Part shown: piece after piece, positions 26,315 through 36,325 of the stretch | Layout: every line of letters begins with the position of its first letter | How positions within the stretch are numbered: the first letter of the stretch is position 1 | Assembly: GCA_028283655.1 (NCBI GenBank) | Contig: JAPWKE010000003.1 | Span: forward strand, 124,001 to 188,000 | Direction: 5' to 3' | DNA length: 64,000 bases | Source of the DNA: Acidobacteriaceae bacterium | Lineage (GTDB): Bacteria > Acidobacteriota > Terriglobia > Terriglobales > Acidobacteriaceae | Program-made: the position numbers and the translations under genes | Notes under the pieces: model-generated | What the model saw: only the letters and a program-made list of their open reading frames with translations | Database searches by the model: none | Told to the model about the DNA's origin: nothing

Positions 26315-29300
26315 TTATTGGGGAAGCAATGTGAGCGTGTGCTTTGCGTGCACTGTCATCAGAGGTAGAGCGAAGGAAGAGCCGTCAAGGTAAGCGTGAG
26401 CCTGATCAAGAGCGTTAGGGCTGGCCAGGTTACCGGATTGACCAGAGGGAAGCGTGGCCACCGTGGCATCGGGTGAAGAGAGGTCAGTGGTGAAGCGTTC
26501 GCTGGCGCCAAACTTCTTCGCTGTGGCGTTGACGGTTGTGTTGTCGCCGCCGACAGACTGTGGTCCGAGACCGACAACGACGCCGAGGACACGGCGGAAG
26601 TAGCCGGGGTGTTCGCCAAAGAGTGGATGTGCGATGTTCTGTCGATGAACGTCGGCGTAGCGCCAGCGCGATAGATCACGCGGTGCCTTCGCCTCTTTCA
26701 GCGCATCGAGTGCTGTGGCTGCGAGGAAGTCGTTCCAGTTGTTGAAGCCTTGCGGCAGCCAGCGCGCAGGCTGCAGGAGCAGGATCGATTCGATGGCTGC
26801 GTCGGAGGACATCCAGTTGTAGAGCATCGCAACGTCGAGCGCCTTTTTGTCACTGGCCTTCATGCCGTCGTGTACGCGAATCTGGGGCGTGAGCAGCGCG
26901 GGACGAAGCTGCTTGCGGATGGCGTCTACGATGGCCGCAGCGCTGGACTCCGGTGTCATATCGCCACCGAAGTGACGCAGAAGATCGGCTGCGTTCTGCA
27001 GGCGGTCGGCGTCGCCCTTGGCGTAGTGGGCATGATCGATAGCGTAGGCGATACGGTGCGCGACGAAGCGATCGTAGTCGGAGTAGGTGTCGTGCTGAAG
27101 CTGTGTCATGTCCGCAGCTGTCAGTGAGACGCGGCCATCGAGACGGCGGTAGATGCGCTCGACGCGATAGGCGTTCGCCCAGTTGTTGGCGATGAAGTAG
27201 GGGTAGTCGTCGGGCGTGATGCGCGCGTTCGCCGTGGCAATAACGCCGTTCGGCGGGTCGACCACGGAGGGAAGCTCGTCGTACGGAATCTGCCCGACCC
27301 AGACCGCACTGGCGTCGCTGGCTGCAACAGGAACATCAGGAACCGGAGCGCCGATGGTGTAGTCGAGCTTTGCCTTTGGCGGAGCGATAGGCTCTGCGGG
27401 GGGGAGCTTCTTTTCTGCGACCGGACGGGGTGCGTGGAGCTGTTCGCGCAGTTCATGTGTGCTGTGGCGAGAGGCTCTGCGGCTTGTGGTCTTGCGGCGG
27501 GACGCGGCCTTGGGTGCTGGCTTTGGCTCGACTCTGTGAGCAGTGTGGCGATGACGCTGTGTTGGCTCCCAGGCTGCGAGCGTAAGGTGCGGGGTGAACT
27601 CGCGGAGCATGGTTTGTGCCCCGTCTCCGCTGTCTGCATCGGGCTCGTCTGCGGGGACGGGCGTGGTCTGCTGCTCGGGCGTCGGCTCACCCAGGTCGAG
27701 CGTGGGCAGATTACGCGGGCGGCGCTCCATGGAGCCGCGTACGGGGATGATGCCGACAGCGTGGTAGCCGATGTGATGTGCGTCGTCGGCCCAGACGAGG
27801 TTGAGCGTTGGGCCACCGAAGCCGCGGAAGGCTTCGACGAGCGACTGGCCGGAGGTGGCCTGCTCGATGGCGAGCAGAGGATTGCTGAGCGCGTTGGGCG
27901 CGTAGGCGGCCCACTCAAGCGCGAGCGAACGTTTCTCCCCGGGATAGAGGCTGGAAAGGATTGGCGTGCTGATGGTGCTGGCACCGAAAGGGTGTTCGGT
28001 CGTCTGCACCTCGACGGTGACGTTGCGGCGCGCGCGTACTTTGATGATCTCGGTGTGATGCTGGACGGGAGCCCACGCGCCGCTGCGCTGCTGGTACTCG
28101 AGCGAAGAGCCGGAGCCGCGAGTGTGTTCGATGTAGAGGTCCTGCACGTCGCCACCGAGGTTGGTGAAGCTCCACGCAACGTGCGCGTTGCGGCCAACCA
28201 TGATGAATGGAACGCCTGGCAGCGAGAAGCCTGCGACATCGAGGTTCGGCGCGTGCAGCACGGCCTCATACCAGGTGTTGGGAATCTGCAGGCCGAGGTG
28301 CATATCGTTGGAGAGCAACGGCGCGCCAGAGGCGGAGCGCGAGGCGGCGACCGCCCAGTTGTTCGAACCCGCGCGGCAGTCGGTGCAGGCTTCACGGGTC
28401 AGGCTCTGTTGGCGGCGAAGCAGGTCGGCGGGTGCGATGAGCGAGGACTGCGTGGAGTCGAGCGGAATCTGCTCGATCTGTTCGACCGGCGTGGTGAGGT
28501 CGTGGCGTGGCTCGGACGGAATGCGGTCGCGGTACGTCGATGTGGGGTAGAGGTCGGCGAGGAGGTTCGCGGGCAGGTGGGTGGAGAGCGCCTCGCGGTT
28601 GAGCTTGACGGGGAAAGAGGTCGAGAGGTCCTGCCACATGGCGAGGAGGACGAGCAGGGAGTCGCGCGGCTGCCAGGGTTCTGGCGTGTAGTGCAGCAGG
28701 CTGAACTCGACGGGCAGAGCGTTGGAGTGGCTATTGAGAAAGGCGTTGACTCCGCGAGCGTAGGCTTCGAGCTGCTTGCGCTGGTCCTCGGGCATGCTGG
28801 CGACGGCGCGGTCGGCTGTGGCGCGAAGCTGCAGAATGCGTTGCTGACGATCGTGGTCGACGAGTCCAGAGCCGAGGATCTCGGCTAGCTCGCCGGCTGC
28901 GTGGCGGCGCGTGACATCCATCTGCCAGAGGCGGTCTTGCGCGGTGACGTAGCCCTGCGCAAAGAGCAGGTCGTCGATGGACTTTGCCGTGATGGCGGGA
29001 ACGCCCTGGTCGTTGCGCGCGACGGTGACCGCCTCGCTGAGGCCAGCGGTGTGTGCTTCGCCGTCGAGCTGCGGCAGGCTGTCATGAAGATCGTGGCGCA
29101 GCGAAACGATGAAGCCGCCGAGGGAGAGCAGAAGGAAGAGGACAAGCGCTGCCGAGAGGAAGATCCACTTGCGCCAGCGCAGTTTGCTCGCCCTTGTCGC
29201 ACGGGCGGCGATGGCCTCTGGTGATTCCTGTTGAATTTGACGGCGTCGCTGGCGGTACCGGGCTACGGCTTCTGCGGCCTGCATTCTCAGGGACGAGGCG

Positions 29301-29464
29301 CGAGCCTCCGCCTGTTCGCGCAGGTTGGGGCTGGCTTCAGCAGCTTCGTCTTCGTCGTGGCTGCGTCGCGTGAGAAGCCGGGGCTCGGACGTGGCCTCGG
29401 TGGGCTCATGTGCGGGCGTTTCGTTGCGCTGTTCCGGTTCGCCCGGCTGCTCGAAAGAGTTCAT
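26315..29464 (-). CDS. membrane-anchored penicillin acylase-family Ntn hydrolase
   Basis: A 1049-residue protein of the penicillin/cephalosporin/AHL acylase family. An Arg/Glu-rich cytoplasmic N-terminus (about 1-98) precedes one membrane helix (about 100-122). The alpha-chain part has GVPAITAKSIDDLLFAQGY and DRLWQMD; the beta-chain nucleophile is the Ser of AGSNNWAV near residue 367, where autoprocessing would occur, followed by LSNDMHLGLQIPNTWYE and VAWSFTN. An insert around residues 600-690 is rich in Pro, Arg, His and Lys and is unusual. ATG 29464 has AAGG 6 bases upstream; TTG 29470 also opens the frame. Family members cut amides such as acyl-homoserine lactones or beta-lactam side chains; the substrate here is unknown. 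Confidence 0.85.
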   Translation of the reverse strand: MNSFEQPGEPEQRNETPAHEPTEATSEPRLLTRRSHDEDEAAEASPNLREQAEARASSLRMQAAEAVARYRQRRRQIQQESPEAIAARATRASKLRWRKWIFLSAALVLFLLLSLGGFIVSLRHDLHDSLPQLDGEAHTAGLSEAVTVARNDQGVPAITAKSIDDLLFAQGYVTAQDRLWQMDVTRRHAAGELAEILGSGLVDHDRQQRILQLRATADRAVASMPEDQRKQLEAYARGVNAFLNSHSNALPVEFSLLHYTPEPWQPRDSLLVLLAMWQDLSTSFPVKLNREALSTHLPANLLADLYPTSTYRDRIPSEPRHDLTTPVEQIEQIPLDSTQSSLIAPADLLRRQQSLTREACTDCRAGSNNWAVAASRSASGAPLLSNDMHLGLQIPNTWYEAVLHAPNLDVAGFSLPGVPFIMVGRNAHVAWSFTNLGGDVQDLYIEHTRGSGSSLEYQQRSGAWAPVQHHTEIIKVRARRNVTVEVQTTEHPFGASTISTPILSSLYPGEKRSLALEWAAYAPNALSNPLLAIEQATSGQSLVEAFRGFGGPTLNLVWADDAHHIGYHAVGIIPVRGSMERRPRNLPTLDLGEPTPEQQTTPVPADEPDADSGDGAQTMLREFTPHLTLAAWEPTQRHRHTAHRVEPKPAPKAASRRKTTSRRASRHSTHELREQLHAPRPVAEKKLPPAEPIAPPKAKLDYTIGAPVPDVPVAASDASAVWVGQIPYDELPSVVDPPNGVIATANARITPDDYPYFIANNWANAYRVERIYRRLDGRVSLTAADMTQLQHDTYSDYDRFVAHRIAYAIDHAHYAKGDADRLQNAADLLRHFGGDMTPESSAAAIVDAIRKQLRPALLTPQIRVHDGMKASDKKALDVAMLYNWMSSDAAIESILLLQPARWLPQGFNNWNDFLAATALDALKEAKAPRDLSRWRYADVHRQNIAHPLFGEHPGYFRRVLGVVVGLGPQSVGGDNTTVNATAKKFGASERFTTDLSSPDATVATLPSGQSGNLASPNALDQAHAYLDGSSFALPLMTVHAKHTLTLLPQ

Positions 29465-29479
29465 CACCAACCTTAGATT

Positions 29480-30568
29480 TTAGGCGGCGCTGTTGTGGAA
29501 CCCCTCGGAGGCAGGCTTTGGTTCGGGTTCAGGCGAAGGCTGCGGGCCGCGTTTTACAAGCGCAATGGCAACGAGCGTGAGCAGGAGCGCGACCGTTCCG
29601 AAGACGGAGCCCTCTGGGCCGGTGGTGCCGCCGGAGAGCAGCTTCGGGCCAGCGACATGGGTGTTGAAGAGGCGGCCGAAGGAAAGACCGCCGCTGTCCG
29701 GCACGCCGAAGAGGAAGCTCTGCGCCCAGTCCCACGTAGCATGGAAACCGACACCCCACCACAGCGAGCCGGTACGCCACAGCGCGTAGCTGAAGACCAT
29801 TCCCGCGACGAAGACTTGCAGAATGCCGAAGGCTGTTTCGCCTCCGTTGGCGATGTGGACGGCGGCGAAGAGCACCGACATCAGCGTAGCGGCGAGCCAG
29901 AACGAAGCGCTGAACGGCGACTGCGGCGAGAGCTTTTCGCCAAGGCCCCAGACGCCGCGCATCAGCGTGAACTGCAGATAGCCGCGGAACATGTACTCTT
30001 CCGCGAAGCCGACGCAGATGAAGCCGATCAGCCACTTGATGCCAAAGGCCAGCGCGGTCGCGCCATGCACGTTGAGACCATCAAAGATCAGCCAGCCACC
30101 GGCGTGGAGAACACCGATGAGTGCCGTCATCATGGCAAGCCCCCAGAGAGCGCCGGGAAGGATGTCCCACACGCGATTGCGGCCCAGACCATAGGCACGC
30201 ATTGGCCGCCGTTCGCCTTTGGCGAAGAACCAGCAGATGCCGAGCAGGCCGAGAAACTCAATGCCATCATTTGCGATCGGGAAGATGGGCATCAGGTCAC
30301 GGTGGACCGGCGGTACAACCTGTCCGGGGTGGGCTGCAGCGTAGGCATGGGCCTGCTGTATAGCTTTGAACTGCCCGGAGAGCCCGACGGCGAAGACGCC
30401 GGAGATGCTCATGATGACGATTGAAAGAACGACATAGATGGCAAAGCCCCATCCGGCGCGCATACCAAAACGACCAAAGAAGACGCTATTCGGCTCTTCG
30501 GGCTTAGTGAAGGCTGCAACGGGCGGCTCCTGCGGGGTGAGCTGTTCGGGGTCGCGAAGTTCTTCCAT
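29480..30568 (-). CDS. CPBP-family intramembrane metalloprotease
   Basis: A 362-residue membrane protein of the CPBP/Rce1/Abi family. The conserved motifs are visible: FAEEYMFRGYLQ (EExxxR), VLFAAVH (FxxxH) and HATWDWAQ (the third motif), spaced as expected among about eight hydrophobic helices. ATG 30568 has AGGAG 10 bases upstream, so the long open frame reaching 31441 is discarded. The last ~25 residues are Pro/Glu/Lys-rich. In bacteria the family processes exported or modified peptides or gives immunity to them, but most members have no known substrate. It is 16 bases upstream of the acylase gene and likely cotranscribed with it. Confidence 0.88.
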   Translation of the reverse strand: MEELRDPEQLTPQEPPVAAFTKPEEPNSVFFGRFGMRAGWGFAIYVVLSIVIMSISGVFAVGLSGQFKAIQQAHAYAAAHPGQVVPPVHRDLMPIFPIANDGIEFLGLLGICWFFAKGERRPMRAYGLGRNRVWDILPGALWGLAMMTALIGVLHAGGWLIFDGLNVHGATALAFGIKWLIGFICVGFAEEYMFRGYLQFTLMRGVWGLGEKLSPQSPFSASFWLAATLMSVLFAAVHIANGGETAFGILQVFVAGMVFSYALWRTGSLWWGVGFHATWDWAQSFLFGVPDSGGLSFGRLFNTHVAGPKLLSGGTTGPEGSVFGTVALLLTLVAIALVKRGPQPSPEPEPKPASEGFHNSAA

Positions 30569-30664
30569 GCGGATAGGGCTCCTGAGTGTCGCCGATGCGA
30601 AGTTCCCTCCAGCATACGCGGTATCCTGAGAAGCGTTTGCCGCTTTCGGCCGAGGTGTTTGCCC

Positions 30665-31666
30665 GTGAACTGCCGTGTTTTCTTCCATGACAAATGTTTT
30701 GACGGCGCCTGCTCCGCGTCGCTGTTTACCCGCTTTCATCGCGAGTGCGTCGGTACGGCCTCGAGCTTCGAGTATCGCGGACTGGTGCATAAGGCTGGTG
30801 CACTCTTCGACGAAAGCTCCTTCCTCACGGAGGGAGAAAACGCTGTCGTCGACTTCAAGTTCAACCCTTCGGAGAAGGTGACCTGGTGGTTCGATCATCA
30901 TCAGTCCGCGTTTGCGAATGAGGCGGAAGAGACCGCTTTTCGAGCAGGGCAGGTAAACGCGGACGGTACTTCCGGACCGAAGGCGATGCGGCAGTTTTTT
31001 GACCCCAGCTATGTCAGTTGCACTGGCTGGATCGCACATATTGCCAGCACGAAGTTCGGCATGGATGTTGCCCCGCTGGCTGAGTTGATCCACTGGGCCA
31101 ACATCGTGGACGGTGCAAAGTACGAGAGTGCGAAGGCTGCGGTGGAGATGGCTGAGCCCGCGATGAAGCTGACGATGGCGATCGAGAGTGCGCCGGATGC
31201 GGAGTTCGGCCAGAAGATGATTCCGCTGCTCACGGAGATGAGCCTGCAGCAGGTGCTCGAGCAGCTGTTTGTTGCCGAGCGCATCGCTCCGCTCCTGGAG
31301 AAGCATCGTGCACAGATCGCGTTGATTGAAAGCCGTTCGAAGCTCGACCGCGAGGTGATTACGTTCGACATTGCGGACCAGCCGACCGAGGGCTACAACA
31401 AGTTCATCCCGTACTACCTGCACCCAGGTGGCACGTACCATGTGGGTCTATCGAAGTCGAGCTTCCGCACGAAGATCAGCGTGGGGACAAACCCGTGGAC
31501 GACGAAGCCTGCGAGCGAGCTGGCGAATATTGCGGCGATCTGCGAGCGCTATGGCGGCGGCGGACACCCGCGCGTAGGAGCGATCAGCTTCCCGGTAGAG
31601 AAGGAAGAGGATGCCCGTGCTGCAGCCGCGGAGATCGTCGCGCAGTTGCGTGATCTTGCGAAGTAG
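30665..31666 (+). CDS. DHH-family phosphoesterase
   Basis: A 333-residue protein of the DHH phosphoesterase superfamily (RecJ, NrnA/NrnB, cyclic-di-AMP and oligonucleotide hydrolases). It has an early FHDKCFDGACSASLF motif, AVVDF, the namesake WFDHHQSA segment near residue 80, and a C-terminal DHHA1-like motif YGGGGHPRVGAI. The gene is read divergently from the CPBP gene. GTG 30665 has GAGG at 30652-30655 with 9 bases of spacing, better than TTG 30659. The organisation is closest to short nanoRNase-type members, so degradation of short oligonucleotides or of a cyclic dinucleotide product is plausible but not shown. Confidence 0.85.
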   Translation: MNCRVFFHDKCFDGACSASLFTRFHRECVGTASSFEYRGLVHKAGALFDESSFLTEGENAVVDFKFNPSEKVTWWFDHHQSAFANEAEETAFRAGQVNADGTSGPKAMRQFFDPSYVSCTGWIAHIASTKFGMDVAPLAELIHWANIVDGAKYESAKAAVEMAEPAMKLTMAIESAPDAEFGQKMIPLLTEMSLQQVLEQLFVAERIAPLLEKHRAQIALIESRSKLDREVITFDIADQPTEGYNKFIPYYLHPGGTYHVGLSKSSFRTKISVGTNPWTTKPASELANIAAICERYGGGGHPRVGAISFPVEKEEDARAAAAEIVAQLRDLAK

Positions 31667-31679
31667 TTTTGTCTAAGTG

Positions 31680-31723
31680 CAAAGAGAAGAGGTCACAGCC
31701 AAGGCTGTGACCTCTTCTCTTTG
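31680..31723. terminator. long perfect hairpin between the DHH gene and rseP
   Basis: A 21-bp perfect inverted repeat (CAAAGAGAAGAGGTCACAGCC with its complement) with only two bases between the arms sits 13 bases after the DHH stop and 13 bases before the rseP stop. Neither side has a real U-tract. As at 26249 it separates convergent genes and probably ends both transcripts. Confidence 0.8.
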
Positions 31724-31736
31724 TGATGGTGAAGCG

Positions 31737-33143
31737 TTACGGATGCATCCGCAGCTTGGTGATGTCATTGAAGAGCACGAATGCTGCAAAGAGGATGAGG
31801 CAGACGAACGCGACCTGGTAGACGCGCTCTTTCACCACGATGCTCACGTCACGCCGCGTGATGCTCTCCCAAAGGAGGAAGAGAATCATGCCGCCGTCGA
31901 GCAACGGCATCGGCAACAGATTGAAGATGCCGAGATTGATCGAGATCATGCTCATCACGCGTACCAGCGTCCACATGCCAAATTGCGTGGCCATATCGAT
32001 CTCTTGCGCGATGCCGACGGGGCCACTTAGAGCCTTCACCGAAACATGGCGTGTGAAGAGGCCTTTGAGTACCTTGAAGATCTGCGTGGCATCATCCTTG
32101 TTGTCCTTGAACGACTGCTTCAGCGCAGCGCCAAAAGGCAGGTGGACGACCTTGATCGGTGTCGGGCGGTTCGTGAAACCGAGGCGGTAGGCGATGTTGC
32201 CTGCGCCATTGTCAAGCTTCTCCGGCGTGATGCTGACGGCGAGCGTTTGACCCTTACGCAGAATGGTGAGCACCGCAGGCTTGCCGCCCTGGTCCTTCAT
32301 GTACGCGAGCAGTGCCATCACCGAGTGCGGAGCCATGCCGTCGATACGCTCAAGCTCGTCACCGGCCTGAACCCCTGCGCGGTCAGCAGGCGTGCCGGCA
32401 GCGACGGAGTACACGCCAACAGGCTCGGCTTGCTCGCGTGGAATGAAGCCGATGGCCGGAAGCATTGCGCTCGGGTCTGGCTGCTGATCGTTGCCGCCGG
32501 AGACTGCGTGAATTGTTCCACTGTGCGACTTGCCGTTGTGCTGCCAGGTGATGGGCAGGTCGCGGTTCAGGTTCAGCGCACTGTTGGTGAGCACATCGTT
32601 CCAGGTAGGCGCTTTGGTGTCGCCGTACGCGATGATGGTGTCACCGGAGGCGATGCCGAGTTTCGCAGCGCTGCTGCTGGCGGTGACATAGTCCACGATG
32701 GCTGGGCCATCGAGGTACTGGTCCACTTCGTGGTGGAAGAGCCCCATGGCCAGCAGCAGGCAGATGGAGAGGACAAAGTTGGCAAACGGACCAGCGAGGG
32801 CGATGAGAATCCGCTGCCAGCGCGGGCGTGCGTTGAACTCCGCAGGGTCATGCGGGTGGTCCGCGCCGTGCAGATCAATGCCTTCATCGAGACGTCGCTC
32901 GGCAGGGTTGTCGTTATCGCCCGCCATCTTCACATAGCCGCCGAGCGGCAGCAGGGAGATGCGGTAGTCGGTGTCGCCACGCTTGATGCCGATAACGCGA
33001 GGACCAAAGCCAATGGAGAAGGTTTCGACGCGCACGCCGCAGAGTTTGGCCATGGCGAAGTGGCCGAACTCATGGACCAGCACCATGATGCCGAGCACAA
33101 TGGTGAATTCAACAACGACGAGCAGAATATGGGTAGCGGTCAT
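31737..33143 (-). CDS. rseP: RseP-type site-2 intramembrane zinc protease
   Basis: A 468-residue inner-membrane metalloprotease of the S2P family that cuts anti-sigma factors and leftover signal peptides inside the membrane. The zinc motif HEFGH is at residues 24-28 in the first helix, GFGPRVIG and LPLGGYVKM follow, one or two PDZ domains fill about 110-320 (GVYSVAAGTPADRAGVQAGDEL), and the third-helix motif LLDGGM has its aspartate at 416. Length is typical. It is the last gene of the uppS-cdsA-dxr-rseP block, with dxr 24 bases upstream, an arrangement common in many phyla. Confidence 0.93.
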   Translation of the reverse strand: MTATHILLVVVEFTIVLGIMVLVHEFGHFAMAKLCGVRVETFSIGFGPRVIGIKRGDTDYRISLLPLGGYVKMAGDNDNPAERRLDEGIDLHGADHPHDPAEFNARPRWQRILIALAGPFANFVLSICLLLAMGLFHHEVDQYLDGPAIVDYVTASSSAAKLGIASGDTIIAYGDTKAPTWNDVLTNSALNLNRDLPITWQHNGKSHSGTIHAVSGGNDQQPDPSAMLPAIGFIPREQAEPVGVYSVAAGTPADRAGVQAGDELERIDGMAPHSVMALLAYMKDQGGKPAVLTILRKGQTLAVSITPEKLDNGAGNIAYRLGFTNRPTPIKVVHLPFGAALKQSFKDNKDDATQIFKVLKGLFTRHVSVKALSGPVGIAQEIDMATQFGMWTLVRVMSMISINLGIFNLLPMPLLDGGMILFLLWESITRRDVSIVVKERVYQVAFVCLILFAAFVLFNDITKLRMHP

Positions 33144-33167
33144 AGCGTGGCGTGATCTCTCGGAAAG

Positions 33168-34343
33168 TTAGGCAGTGACAGCTTTGGTGTTGGCAACGGC
33201 TTCTCGGGCCAGTTCGCGGGCGAGACGGTCGGCGGCCAGCACATCCTGAATAGACGCTGGCGAGGCCTTGGCCGTGAGCGTGAGCACTCGCTCGATAGTA
33301 CGTGGGATGCCGAGAAACGGTAGATCCCCACGCAAAAAAGCCTCGACGGCGATTTCGTCGGCGGCGTTCAGGGCGATGCAATGCGCTTGCGACGCGCCTG
33401 CGGCTTCATACGCCAGGCGCAGGCAAGGGAAGCGTTCAAAGTCAGGCTGCTGGAAGTCCAGGCGTGAGAGGGCGGCCATGTCGAAGGTCAGGTCGCTCGC
33501 AATGCGCTCGGGGTAGGCCATCGCGTAGAGGATCGGCAGGCGCATGTCGGTCACGGAGATTTGCGCGAGGATCGAGCCGTCGACGTACTCGACCAGCGAG
33601 TGGATCGTCGACTGCGGATGCACGGTGACCTTCACCTTTTCGGGCGGCAGGTTGAAGAGGCGGCAGGCTTCGATGATCTCGAGGCCCTTGTTCAGCATGG
33701 TCGCGGAGTCGACGGTGATGCGCTGACCCATCACCCATGTCGGATGCTTCAACGCCTGTGCGGGCGTGATGTGTTCGAAGTCGGCGAGCGGCGTGTTGCG
33801 GAAGGGGCCACCGGAGGCGGTGAGCCATATCTGCTTTACTTCGCTGGCAGCGCCGCCACGCATACACTGGTGGATCGCGTTGTGCTCGCTGTCGATGGGC
33901 AACAGAGCCACACCGCGCTCGCGCGCGGCTTCAAGGATCAGGTCACCAGCTGCGACGAGCGCTTCCTTATTTGCAAGGCCGATGGTCTTGCCCGCGAGCA
34001 CGGCAGCGTAGGTGGCTTCGAGGCCTGCGACGCCGACGATGGCGGAGACGACAAAGTCAGCCTCGGGGAGCGTGGCCACGCGAACGGTTCCAGCTGTGCC
34101 GTAGACGACGTCGATGCCGGCAATACCGGCGGCCTTCAGCTTCGCTTCCAGCGCGTTGGCAAGCTCTTCGGTCGAGATGGAGACGACCTTCGGCCTCCAT
34201 CGCACGCACTGCTCGAAGGCAAGCGTGAGGTTGGAACCGGCGGCAAGAGCTACGGGATGGAACTGGTCGGGGTGCGACTCGCAGATGCTGAGGGTGCTCG
34301 TACCGATAGAGCCGGTCGAGCCGAGGATGCTGATCTTCTTCAC
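33168..34343 (-). CDS. dxr: 1-deoxy-D-xylulose-5-phosphate reductoisomerase
   Basis: Cytoplasmic NADPH-dependent enzyme of the non-mevalonate isoprenoid route, turning DXP into MEP. The 391-residue protein has ISILGSTGSIGTSTL (NADPH loop), NKEALVAAGDL, the metal and substrate site PIDSEHNAI, TASGGPFR and HPTWVMG, and ends in a helical domain. These match DXR in order and length. The start is GTG 34343, with no clear ribosome site. Upstream on the other strand lies the Mrr-type gene, so dxr and rseP are cut off from cdsA and need a promoter inside that region. Confidence 0.97.
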   Translation of the reverse strand: MKKISILGSTGSIGTSTLSICESHPDQFHPVALAAGSNLTLAFEQCVRWRPKVVSISTEELANALEAKLKAAGIAGIDVVYGTAGTVRVATLPEADFVVSAIVGVAGLEATYAAVLAGKTIGLANKEALVAAGDLILEAARERGVALLPIDSEHNAIHQCMRGGAASEVKQIWLTASGGPFRNTPLADFEHITPAQALKHPTWVMGQRITVDSATMLNKGLEIIEACRLFNLPPEKVKVTVHPQSTIHSLVEYVDGSILAQISVTDMRLPILYAMAYPERIASDLTFDMAALSRLDFQQPDFERFPCLRLAYEAAGASQAHCIALNAADEIAVEAFLRGDLPFLGIPRTIERVLTLTAKASPASIQDVLAADRLARELAREAVANTKAVTA

Positions 34344-34389
34344 TCAGCTATTTTCGCAGATATGCAGGATTCCCTGCGTGCGATAGGAG

Positions 34390-34417
34390 TTGGACTGGAG
34401 TTTCCCGTTTGTATACT
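34390..34417 (+). promoter_or_regulatory. sigma-70-like promoter with leaderless start for the Mrr gene
   Basis: TTGGAC at 34390-34395 and TATACT at 34412-34417, 16 bases apart, form a good promoter. The ATG of the Mrr-type gene is at 34425, just 8 bases after the -10 box, about where transcription itself would begin. No Shine-Dalgarno sequence fits, so a leaderless mRNA is the simplest reading. Confidence 0.65.
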
Positions 34418-34424
34418 GGCTGCC

Positions 34425-35419
34425 ATGGTGAAGCAGGTGTTGATGGTACGCGCGGGGCGCGATTCGATCTTTATCGATGAGTTCTTGTCTCGACAGATGG
34501 TGGCGATCGGGTGGTGGCAGTTGGGTGATCTTTCGGATGTTCGTAGCCGCGATCAGATTCGAGGGCTTGTTGAAAGGGCATGGCCTGATAGCAACAAGTT
34601 TCAAAACTCTTCCAGTGTTGGTCAGGTGTATCGTTTTCGTTCAGAGCTTGTGCCCGGAGCTACGACCGCTACCTATGATTCCAACCGTCGCGTATATCAC
34701 CTCGGCACCGTTACTGGGGAGTATATCTACCACCCAGAGTATGATCCCGAACTTGTTCATACGAAGGCTGTGAAGTGGGAAAAAGAGATTGCGCGTGATG
34801 TATTGTCCGCAGCAGCTAAGAACTCGCTTGGTTCAATCTCTACGATTTTTCGTCTCTCTGACGAAGCTGCTGAGGAGCTGCGTGGAGCAGGGCAGAAGGC
34901 AATTGCTATACCCGTCACCGAATCCGTTGAGGACGAGGCTGAAGGCGAGACCGAAGTGCGAAGGGATACTGAGCAGCGTGCGCTTGAGTTCTTGCAGGAT
35001 AGGTTGAGTAAACTCGCTTGGGACGAAATGCAGGAACTTGTCGCAGGGCTGCTGCGTGCGATGGGTTATAAGACTAGGATTTCCCCCGCAGGACCTGATC
35101 GGGGAAGAGACATCCTTGCATCACCTGATGGCTTTGGTTTCCAGCCTCCACGGATCGTAGTCGAAGTAAAGCACCGTAAGAACACGATGGGGGCACCTGA
35201 AGTCCGCAGTTTTGTCGGCGGTCTACGCCAAAACGATAATGGTCTTTATGTGAGTACGGGCGGGTTCACTCGCGAAGCGCGGTATGAAGCCGACCGCACA
35301 AATCAAAATTTGACTCTTATGGACGCAGACGACCTTGGAAAGGCCATCGTGGAGCACTACGACCAGATGGATGCTGAAGCGCGGGCGTTACTTCCCCTAA
35401 AGAAGATTTACTGGCCAGT

Positions 35420-35423
<4 letters not shown>
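34425..35423 (+). CDS. Mrr-type restriction endonuclease with N-terminal reader-like domain
   Basis: A 332-residue protein. The C-terminal third (about 190-315) is an Mrr catalytic domain of the PD-(D/E)xK fold: a helical lead WDEMQELVAGLLRAMGY, then catalytic D229 in GPDRGRDI, and E247-V-K249 in VVEVKHRKN, with later FVGGLRQND and VSTGGFT. The N-terminal part (1-145) has AIGWWQLGDLSD, GQVYRF and HLGTVTGEYIY, resembling the EVE/PUA-like or Mrr-N modules that recognise modified bases. So a modification-dependent (type IV) defence nuclease is likely. It is antisense to the surrounding block, overlaps cdsA by 4 bases, and looks AT-richer than its neighbours. No methyltransferase gene is linked to it. 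Confidence 0.82.
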
Positions 35424-36283
<860 letters not shown>

Positions 36284-36286
36284 GGT

Positions 36287-36317
36287 GGAGCCGCCGAGCG
36301 TACGATTCGGCGGCTCC
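36287..36317 (-). terminator. G+C-rich hairpin just upstream of cdsA
   Basis: An 11-bp perfect stem (GGAGCCGCCGA with its complement) around a 9-base loop lies in the 42-base gap between the secreted-protein gene and cdsA. There is no U-tract, so it could be a weak terminator or a structure near the cdsA start. If cdsA is translated from 36283 this hairpin would cover the ribosome site, which favours ATG 36265 or partial termination. Confidence 0.45.
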
Positions 36318-36325
36318 CCACGCTG

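Noticed and set aside
27434..28888. 484-codon plus-strand frame over the penicillin acylase gene
   Set aside because: Antisense shadow; the minus-strand protein has the AGSNNW nucleophile region and a membrane helix.
30569..31441. N-terminal extension of the CPBP protease up to 31441
   Set aside because: It would be antisense to the DHH gene, and ATG 30568 has an AGGAG site.
33561..34424. Open frame upstream of the Mrr-type gene, antisense to dxr
   Set aside because: No homology and clear shadow character; promoter and ATG at 34390-34425 explain the real start.
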